Source: an uncultured Oscillospiraceae bacterium (GTDB lineage Bacteria > Bacillota > Clostridia > Oscillospirales > Oscillospiraceae). From it: a DNA stretch of 64,000 nt. Below the pieces are notes generated by a model that searched no databases, had not been told where the DNA came from, and was given only the letters and a program-made list of their open reading frames with translations. The DNA is taken from the NCBI GenBank assembly GCA_910577915.1, contig CAJTOM010000001.1, positions 1-64,000 on the forward strand. Reading direction: 5' to 3'. The position numbers and the translations under genes are program-made. Below are positions 57,599 through 64,000 of the stretch, piece by piece. Every line of letters begins with the position of its first letter. The first letter of the stretch is position 1.

Positions 57599-58843
57599 AT
57601 GAAAAACGTCAAGCACGCCAAGTGCGTGAGGTGCGGAAAGATCTACGAGGCCGTTCCCCAGCTGACAAACTGCGCCTGCGGGGGGATTCTGGACATCGTC
57701 TACGACTACGACTACATCAAAACCCGGCTGACCAGGGAGACGCTGGCCGGGCGGCGGGACAACTCCATGTGGCGCTACCGGGAGCTGCTGCCGGTGGAGG
57801 AGGACACCCAGGCCCCGCCCCTGCGGGTGGGCTGGAGCCCCCTGTACGAGGCCAAGGCCCTGGCGGAGGAGCTGGGGATCGGGCGGCTCTATGTGAAGGA
57901 CGACGGACTGAACCCCACCGCCTCCCTGAAGGACCGGGCCAGCTCCATGGCGGTGGCCAAGGCCCTGGAGGCGGGGGCGCGGGTGATCGCCTGCTCCTCC
58001 ACCGGCAACGCCGCCTCCTCCCTGGCGGGCAACGCGGCGGCGGCGGGGCTGAAGACCTACATCTTCGTGCCCAGCCGGGCTCCCAAGGGCAAGGTGGCCC
58101 AGCTGATGACCTTCGGGGCCACCGTCATCTCCGTCCAGGGCAGCTATGAGGAGACCTTCGAGCTGAGCAAGGCCGCTATCGAAAAGTGGGGCTGGTACAA
58201 CCGCAACGCCGCCATCAACCCCTACCTGTCCGAGGGCAAGAAGACCGTCGGGCTGGAGATCATGGAGCAGCTGAACTGGGAGGTCCCGGACTACATCGCC
58301 ATCTCCGTGGGGGACGGGTGCACCATCGCGGGGCTGTGGAAGGGGCTCAAGGACCTGCACGCCATCGGCCTCATCGACCGGCTGCCCCGGCTCATCTCCG
58401 CCCAGGCGGAGGGCTGCTGCCCCCTGAACCGGGCCATCGAGACCGGGGAGGACTGGCGGCCCATGGAGGAGAACACCCTGGCGGACTCCATCGCCGTGGG
58501 CGTGCCCCGGAACGCGGACAAGGCGCTGATGGCAATCCGGGAATCCAACGGGCTGACGGTGAACGTGTCCGACGCGGAGATCATGGCCGCCCAGAAGCTG
58601 CTGGGGAGGACCTGCGGCGTGTTCGGCGAACCGGCGGGGGTCACCGGCGCGGCGGGGCTGAAGAAGCTCTGCGAGCAGGGGCGGATCGAGAGGGACGCCG
58701 CGGTGGTCAGCGTGGTCACCGGCAACGGGCTCAAGGACGTGGCCAACGCCATCGCCGCCTGCGGGGAGCCCATCTCCATCCCCGGCGATATGGACCGCCT
58801 GCTGGCGGCCTTCGCGGAGCGCGGCATCACAGTGGAAGAATAG
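57599..58843 (+). CDS. Threonine synthase-like PLP enzyme
   Basis: A 414-aa enzyme of the threonine synthase family: a short zinc-ribbon-like start (CVRCG near 10-14, then NCACGG), the Schiff-base Lys in NPTASLKDRASSMAV, the STGNAASSLAGNAAAAG substrate loop and the VGDGCTIAGLWKGLKDL glycine loop. It could make threonine from phosphohomoserine, but its place in an amino-acid breakdown region allows a degradative ammonia-lyase role for this paralogue. ATG 57599 follows AAAAGGAGAAG. Confidence 0.85.
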   Translation: MKNVKHAKCVRCGKIYEAVPQLTNCACGGILDIVYDYDYIKTRLTRETLAGRRDNSMWRYRELLPVEEDTQAPPLRVGWSPLYEAKALAEELGIGRLYVKDDGLNPTASLKDRASSMAVAKALEAGARVIACSSTGNAASSLAGNAAAAGLKTYIFVPSRAPKGKVAQLMTFGATVISVQGSYEETFELSKAAIEKWGWYNRNAAINPYLSEGKKTVGLEIMEQLNWEVPDYIAISVGDGCTIAGLWKGLKDLHAIGLIDRLPRLISAQAEGCCPLNRAIETGEDWRPMEENTLADSIAVGVPRNADKALMAIRESNGLTVNVSDAEIMAAQKLLGRTCGVFGEPAGVTGAAGLKKLCEQGRIERDAAVVSVVTGNGLKDVANAIAACGEPISIPGDMDRLLAAFAERGITVEE

Positions 58844-58854
58844 GCGGTTTCAGC

Positions 58855-58892
58855 AGAAGGGCCGTCCGGCAGATCGCCGGACGGCCCTTCTA
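58855..58892. terminator. Bidirectional terminator
   Basis: A perfect 16-bp stem (AGAAGGGCCGTCCGGC and complement) with an AGATC loop between the convergent threonine-synthase-like and NfnB genes. Confidence 0.9.
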
Positions 58893-58916
58893 TTATATGA
58901 TGTATTTGCCAGGCGC

Positions 58917-60332
58917 TTACTTCTTCAGGTACTCGTCAATGGCGCTGGCGGCGGTCTTGCCCGCGCCCATGGCCAGGATGACGGTGGCCGCGCCGGTGAC
59001 GGCGTCGCCGCCGGCGTACACCGCCTCGCGGCTGGTCAGGCCGTCCTCGTTGACGATGATGCCGCCCCGCTTGTTGATCTCCAGGCCCTTGGTGGTGGAC
59101 TTGATCAGGGGGTTGGGGCTGGTGCCCAGGGCCATGATGACGCAGTCCATCTCCATCTCGAACTCGCTGCCCTCCTTGACGATGGGGCGGCGGCGGCCGG
59201 AGGCGTCGGGCTCGCCCAGCTCCATCTCCACGCAGGTGAGGCCGCAGACGGAGCCGTTTTTGGGATCCCGCTTGTCCTCGGGGTTGTTGTAGCCCAGGAT
59301 GGCGGTGGGGTTGGTGAGGGTCTTGAAGACGATGCCCTCCTCCTTGGCGTGCTCCACCTCCTCGGCACGGGCGGGGAGCTCGGCCTCGGAACGGCGGTAG
59401 ACGATGTACACATCGGCCCCCAGGCGGCGGGAGCAGCGGGCGGCGTCCATGGCCACGTTGCCGCCGCCCACCACGGCCACCTTCTTGCCCTTCAGGGGCA
59501 TGATGGGGGTGTCGGAGCCGTCCTTATAGGCCTTCATCAGGTTGATGCGGGTGAGGAACTCGTTGGCGGAGTAGACGCCCTTCAGGTTCTCACCGGGGAT
59601 GTGCATGAACATGGGCAGGCCCGCGCCGGAGCCGATGAACACAGCCTCGAAGCCCTCCTGCTCCATGAGCTCGTCGATGGTGATGGACCGGCCCACCACC
59701 ACGTTGGTCTCGATCTTCACGCCCAGGGCCTTCAGGCCGTCCACCTCCTTCTGGACGATGGACTTGGGCAGGCGGAACTCAGGGATGCCGTACACCAGCA
59801 CGCCGCCGGCCAGGTGCAGGGCCTCGTACACAGTGACCTCGTACCCCTTCCGGGCCAGGTCGCCGGCGCAGGTGAGGCCGGAGGGGCCGGAGCCGATGAC
59901 GGCCACCTTATGGCCGTTGGAGGCGGGGCGCACGGGCTGCTCGGTGCAATTGGCGTTGTGCCAGTCGGCCACGAAGCGCTCCAGGCGGCCGATGCCCACG
60001 CTCTCGTGCTTGATGCCGCGCACGCACTTGCTCTCGCACTGGGTCTCCTGGGGGCAGACGCGGCCGCATACGGCGGGCAGGGCGCTGTCGGCGGCGATGA
60101 TCTGGTAGGCGGCCTCGAAGTCGCCCTCCGCCACCTTGGCGATAAACGCAGGGATGTGGATCTTCACCGGGCAGCCGGCCACGCAGGGCATGTTCTTGCA
60201 GCTGAGGCACCGCTGGGCCTCGTCGATGGCCTGCTCCTTGGTGTAGCCCAGGGCCACCTCTTCAAAGTTGCCGGACCGGACCACAGGGTCCTGGTGGGGC
60301 ATGGGATTCTTATCCGGACGCATATTTGCCAT
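58917..60332 (-). CDS. NfnB / GltD-like NADPH oxidoreductase subunit
   Basis: A 471-aa flavoprotein. The N-terminus has two Cys clusters for [4Fe-4S] centres (CLSCKNMPCVAGCPV and CGRVCPQETQCESKC), then FAD-binding IGSGPSGLTCAGDLARKG and NADPH-binding VVGGGNVAMDAARCSRRLGAD. Often annotated as glutamate synthase small subunit; together with the next gene upstream it is the pair of electron-bifurcating NADH-dependent ferredoxin:NADP oxidoreductase (NfnAB). It starts one base after the NfnA stop. Confidence 0.92.
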   Translation of the reverse strand: MANMRPDKNPMPHQDPVVRSGNFEEVALGYTKEQAIDEAQRCLSCKNMPCVAGCPVKIHIPAFIAKVAEGDFEAAYQIIAADSALPAVCGRVCPQETQCESKCVRGIKHESVGIGRLERFVADWHNANCTEQPVRPASNGHKVAVIGSGPSGLTCAGDLARKGYEVTVYEALHLAGGVLVYGIPEFRLPKSIVQKEVDGLKALGVKIETNVVVGRSITIDELMEQEGFEAVFIGSGAGLPMFMHIPGENLKGVYSANEFLTRINLMKAYKDGSDTPIMPLKGKKVAVVGGGNVAMDAARCSRRLGADVYIVYRRSEAELPARAEEVEHAKEEGIVFKTLTNPTAILGYNNPEDKRDPKNGSVCGLTCVEMELGEPDASGRRRPIVKEGSEFEMEMDCVIMALGTSPNPLIKSTTKGLEINKRGGIIVNEDGLTSREAVYAGGDAVTGAATVILAMGAGKTAASAIDEYLKK

Positions 60333-60333
60333 C

Positions 60334-61176
60334 TTACTTTACCTCCTGCTTGAACAGATTGCACGTCTCTTCCCGGGCGTGCAGCTCGAAATCCCGGTAC
60401 ATGGCGCCGCGGGCCATAGACTCGTCGAAGTCCACCAGGTGGCCGTCGAACTCGGGGCCGTCCACGCAGGCGAACTTGGTCTCGCCGCCCACGGTGAGGC
60501 GGCAGCCGCCGCACATGCCGGTGCCGTCGATCATAATGGGGTTCATGCTGACCACGGTGGGGATGTTGTACTCCTTGGTGAGCAGGCACACGAATTTCAT
60601 CATAATGACGGGTCCGATGGCGATGACCCGGTCGTACTTCACGCCGGCCTCAATCTGCTCCTTGAGCAGGTCGGTGACCAGGGCCTTCTTGCCGTAGGAG
60701 CCGTCGTCGGTGCCGATGATGAGGTTGGTGCTGGCGGCCTCGAACTCCTCCTTGAGGATGATGAGGTCCTTGTTGCGGAAGCCCACGATCAGGTCCACGT
60801 GGCACCCGTCGTCGTGGAGCTTCTTGGCCACGGGGTAGGCGATGGCGGTGCCCACGCCGCCGCCGATGACGGCGACCCGCTTCAGCCCCTCGGTCTCGGT
60901 GGCCTTGCCCAGGGGGCCCACGAAGTCCTGGATGTACTCGCCCTCCCGCTTGTGGTTGAGCTTCTCGGTGGTGGCGCCCACGAGCTGGAAGATGATGGTG
61001 ATGGTACCGCGCGCCCGGTCATAGGCGGCGATGGTCAGGGGGATGCGCTCGCCGTTTTCATCCACGCGGAGGATGATGAACTGGCCGGGCTCGCACTTGC
61101 GGGCCACGGCGGGGGCCTCGATTTCCATCAGGGTCACGGTGGGGTTGAGAACTCTCTTTTTGACGATCCGATACAT
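60334..61176 (-). CDS. NfnA / sulfide dehydrogenase-like FAD/[2Fe-2S] subunit
   Basis: A 280-aa FAD- and NAD-binding reductase related to dihydroorotate dehydrogenase electron-transfer subunits. It has the FAD motif RIPLTIAA, NAD-binding VAVIGGGVGTAIAYPVAKKL and the C-terminal [2Fe-2S] ligands in GTGMCGGCRLTVGG and KFACVDGPEF. ATG 61176 follows AAGAGGAAAC; the in-frame GTG at 61194 is less likely. With NfnB it couples NADH, NADPH and ferredoxin pools. Confidence 0.92.
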   Translation of the reverse strand: MYRIVKKRVLNPTVTLMEIEAPAVARKCEPGQFIILRVDENGERIPLTIAAYDRARGTITIIFQLVGATTEKLNHKREGEYIQDFVGPLGKATETEGLKRVAVIGGGVGTAIAYPVAKKLHDDGCHVDLIVGFRNKDLIILKEEFEAASTNLIIGTDDGSYGKKALVTDLLKEQIEAGVKYDRVIAIGPVIMMKFVCLLTKEYNIPTVVSMNPIMIDGTGMCGGCRLTVGGETKFACVDGPEFDGHLVDFDESMARGAMYRDFELHAREETCNLFKQEVK

Positions 61177-61216
61177 AGTGTTTCCTCTTTCCACTTAGAT
61201 TCGGTTGCTTTGATGG

Positions 61217-61239
61217 GACGTATGCCCTGCGCATACGTC
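61217..61239 (-). promoter_or_regulatory. Leader hairpin of nfnAB
   Basis: Arms GACGTATGC and GCATACGTC with a 5-nt loop, located at the 5' end of the nfnA leader, about five bases after the promoter. No T-run follows, so it is a stabilising or regulatory hairpin rather than a terminator. Confidence 0.55.
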
Positions 61240-61243
61240 TTTT

Positions 61244-61272
61244 ATTGTAACACAGCCTGTTCACCGCGTCAA
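61244..61272 (-). promoter_or_regulatory. Promoter of nfnAB
   Basis: TTGACG (complement of 61267-61272), 17 bp, TACAAT (complement of 61244-61249). Confidence 0.85.
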
Positions 61273-61391
61273 TTTCATTTGCGGAGATTTTGCGGAATGT
61301 TTGGGGGCGGGACCAGGGGCGCTCCCCGCCCCGCCGGCGGGCCGGAGAGGGGGAATTTACAAATTGTTCAAAATGGAGAGGGCAAAGCGTA

Positions 61392-61420
61392 TTGACAGCG
61401 GCGGGCATTGGTGTTAAACT
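61392..61420 (+). promoter_or_regulatory. Sigma-A promoter of the heat-shock operon
   Basis: TTGACA (61392-61397), 17 bp, TAAACT (61415-61420). The start point falls in the CIRCE element, so HrcA blocks transcription. Confidence 0.88.
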
Positions 61421-61424
61421 GCCT

Positions 61425-61451
61425 TTAGCACTCGAGGCAAAGGAGTGCTAA
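61425..61451 (+). promoter_or_regulatory. CIRCE operator (HrcA binding)
   Basis: TTAGCACTC-N9-GAGTGCTAA, a perfect match to the CIRCE consensus, directly before hrcA. HrcA binds here and represses the operon until heat or unfolded protein draws GroEL away. Confidence 0.97.
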
Positions 61452-61464
61452 AGGAGACAATGTC

Positions 61465-62517
61465 ATGGAATTGACCGACCGAAAGAAGCAAATACTAAAG
61501 GTGGTCACCGAGCGCTATATCGACGCCGCCGAGCCGGTCAGCTCCAAATTCATCGCCCAGGCCATGGGCGGCCGCCTCAGCTCCGCCACCATCCGCAACG
61601 AGCTGGCGGACCTGGTGGAGCTGGGCTACCTGGAGCAGCCCCACACCTCCGCCGGGCGGGTGCCCTCCCCCAAGGGGTACCGGCTGTACGTCAACGAGCT
61701 GATGGAGAAACGCAGCGTGTCCGACCAGGAGGCCGCCCAGATCAACGAGGCCCTGGGGGGCCAGCTGCGGGAGCTGGACGCCATCATCGCCCGGGCGGGG
61801 CAGGCGGCCTCCGCCATCGTCAGCTACCCCGCCTACGCGGTGGCCGCGGGGAGAGGCAGCGTCACGGTCCGGCGCTACGACCTCCTGCCGGTGGACGCGG
61901 AGAGCTTCATCGCCGTGGTGATGACGGTGGACAGCCGGGTGAAGAGCCAGCTGCTGCGCACCCAGCTCCCCGTGGAGCCCCAGCAGCTGCCGGCCCTGGC
62001 CAACCTGCTCAACACCCACTTCACCGGCATCTGCGCCGAGGAGATGGGGACGAAGCTCATGGGCCTGACGGGCCAGCTGCCGGCGGAGCTGTTCATGGCG
62101 GCCTCCCTGGCGGTGGAGTACGCCTCGGCGGTCATTGACCAGGGGAACCGGGGGCAGGTCTACACCACCGGCCAGACCCAGCTGCTCAAGCAGCCGGAGT
62201 TTCAGGACCTGGGCCGGGCCAACGAGCTGATGAGCCTGCTGACGGACCAGAAAAGCGACCTCCCTGTGCTGGACGAGAACACCCCCATGCAGATCCTCAT
62301 CGGCCCCGAGAACGTCAGCGAGGCCCTCAGAGACGCCAGCGTGGTGGTGGCCAGCTACGACATCGGGGAGAACATGCGGGGCCTCATCGGCGTGGTGGGC
62401 CCCACCCGCATGGACTACGCCGCCGTGGCCGCCCGGCTGAGCTACTTTGCCGAGAGCTTATCAAAAATGTTTGGAAAAAGCAATCAGTTACCCCCGAAGG
62501 AGGACGATAGATCGTGA
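61465..62517 (+). CDS. hrcA: Heat-inducible transcription repressor HrcA
   Basis: A 350-aa repressor that binds CIRCE. The N-terminal winged helix (MELTDRKKQILKVVTERYID) and SSATIRNELADLVELGYLEQ-type stretch followed by PHTSAGRVPSPKGYRLYV are the standard HrcA pattern, and the GAF-like domain follows. ATG 61465 is 14 bases after the CIRCE element, with AAAGGAG in between. Its GTGA stop overlap couples it to grpE. Confidence 0.97.
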   Translation: MELTDRKKQILKVVTERYIDAAEPVSSKFIAQAMGGRLSSATIRNELADLVELGYLEQPHTSAGRVPSPKGYRLYVNELMEKRSVSDQEAAQINEALGGQLRELDAIIARAGQAASAIVSYPAYAVAAGRGSVTVRRYDLLPVDAESFIAVVMTVDSRVKSQLLRTQLPVEPQQLPALANLLNTHFTGICAEEMGTKLMGLTGQLPAELFMAASLAVEYASAVIDQGNRGQVYTTGQTQLLKQPEFQDLGRANELMSLLTDQKSDLPVLDENTPMQILIGPENVSEALRDASVVVASYDIGENMRGLIGVVGPTRMDYAAVAARLSYFAESLSKMFGKSNQLPPKEDDRS

Positions 62518-63083
62518 GTAAGAAAGAGAAATCCGCACCCATGGAGGAACCCGTCTCCCAGGAGCAGACCGCCGGCGCGGCGGAGGCCGAGGCCGCTGAG
62601 GAAACGGCCCCGGAGACCTTCACCCTCACCCGCGAGCAGATGGAGCAGATGGAGGCCCTGGCCGGGCAGCTGGCCGCCCTCAACGACAAGCACCTGCGCC
62701 TGGCGGCGGAGTACGACAACTACCGCAAGCGCACCACCAAGGAGAAGGAGAGCATCTACCAGGACGCCAAGGCGGACACCGTCGGCAGGTTCCTGGAGGT
62801 CTACGACAATCTGGAGCGGGCTGTGCAGCAGGCGGGGGACGAGGACAATGTCCATAAAAAGGGCATGGAGATGATCTTCCACCAGCTGACGGCCGTGCTG
62901 GAGAAGCTGGGCGCGACCATCGTCGACCCCATGGGCCAGAGCTTCGACCCCGAGCGCCACGAGGCCGTGATGCACATCGAGAGCGAGGAGCTGGGAGAGA
63001 GCGTGGTCAGCCAGGTGTTCCAGAAGGGGTTCCTGCTGGGGGAGAAGGTCGTGCGCTTCGCCAAGGTACAGGTGGCGAATTAG
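62514..63083 (+). CDS. grpE: Nucleotide exchange factor GrpE
   Basis: A 189-aa co-chaperone that releases ADP from DnaK. It has an acidic disordered start (about 1-45), the long dimer coiled coil (about 45-95: LNDKHLRLAAEYDNYRKRTT), the four-helix part, and the beta domain with MGQSFDPERHEAV and VSQVFQKGFLLGEKVVRFAKV. GTG 62514 overlaps the hrcA stop by four bases and has AAGGAGGACG upstream. Confidence 0.97.
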   Translation: MSKKEKSAPMEEPVSQEQTAGAAEAEAAEETAPETFTLTREQMEQMEALAGQLAALNDKHLRLAAEYDNYRKRTTKEKESIYQDAKADTVGRFLEVYDNLERAVQQAGDEDNVHKKGMEMIFHQLTAVLEKLGATIVDPMGQSFDPERHEAVMHIESEELGESVVSQVFQKGFLLGEKVVRFAKVQVAN

Positions 63084-63171
63084 CGCCGGATACGCGCATA
63101 TTGTGAAGCCGCTGGGCGCCGTCAGGACGGCGGCCCCCGAAATCTGTTAAAAAATTTTTTCTGAATAGTAG

Positions 63172-64000
<829 letters not shown>

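Overview
The window looks like chromosome from a high-G+C, spore-forming Firmicute, most likely an Oscillospiraceae gut commensal of the Flavonifractor/Lawsonibacter/Pseudoflavonifractor kind. The evidence is strong GC codon bias, AGGAGG-type ribosome binding sites, Bacillus-type sigma-A promoters, a perfect CIRCE element before hrcA-grpE-dnaK, a consensus parS site, and pieces of an alpha/beta-type small acid-soluble spore protein (SASP) gene. The genus assignment is inference from style and gene content, not a database match.

Layout. 1-9.7 kb: a run of five adjacent hairpins; a BceAB-like ABC exporter with two very small membrane ORFs; a MATE pump; a YtrA-type GntR/ABC operon; a second MATE pump. 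9.9-11.5 kb: a large serine recombinase whose last codons are the 3' end of a SASP gene. 11.6-19.4 kb: tRNA-Gly, a Na/Pi cotransporter, a FeoB-like iron transporter, cardiolipin synthase, a split ThrE exporter and tRNA-Arg. 19.5-31.8 kb: an accessory block that I do not recognise as a described system. It has a 1130-aa BRCT/coiled-coil protein with two matching HTH-like repeats, a small Ser/Thr kinase that seems to start at ATT, a zinc-ribbon/membrane/beta-helix partner, two small ORFs (one exonuclease-like), and an operon of a 954-aa protein with three RNA-polymerase alpha-CTD-like modules and a sigma-region-4-like HTH, a ParB/Srx-fold protein and an SNF2-type helicase. Three promoters in this block share a 21-bp dyad at exactly the same distance from the -10 box. 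31.9-34.3 kb: a perfect palindrome, tnpW, a TnpX-like recombinase and the missing part of the SASP C-terminal region.

34.4-64 kb is mostly ordinary chromosome: a soluble hybrid histidine kinase with an HD-GYP-like partner, an LTA-synthase-like sulfatase, mfd, and an AraC-controlled acetamidase/formamidase with an APC permease. Next comes a nitrogen-catabolism region: arcC, ygeW and ygeY on one strand; on the other a GntR regulator, an M20 hydrolase with an AGCS symporter, and a DauR-like regulator with a PLP enzyme. Then follow a parS site, two small ORFs, a threonine-synthase-like gene, NfnAB, and the hrcA-grpE-dnaK heat-shock operon, cut by the window end.

How it fits together: the ygeW/ygeY/arcC set suggests hydrolysis of a carbamoyl or ureido compound, with carbamoyl transfer and ATP recovery through carbamate kinase, beside uptake and deamination of amino acids. 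The 19.5-31.8 kb block combines transcription-like, DNA-binding, kinase and helicase parts under one shared promoter architecture and sits between two recombinases. It is the best candidate here for an undescribed system, perhaps genome defence or element control, but no function is proven by the sequence.
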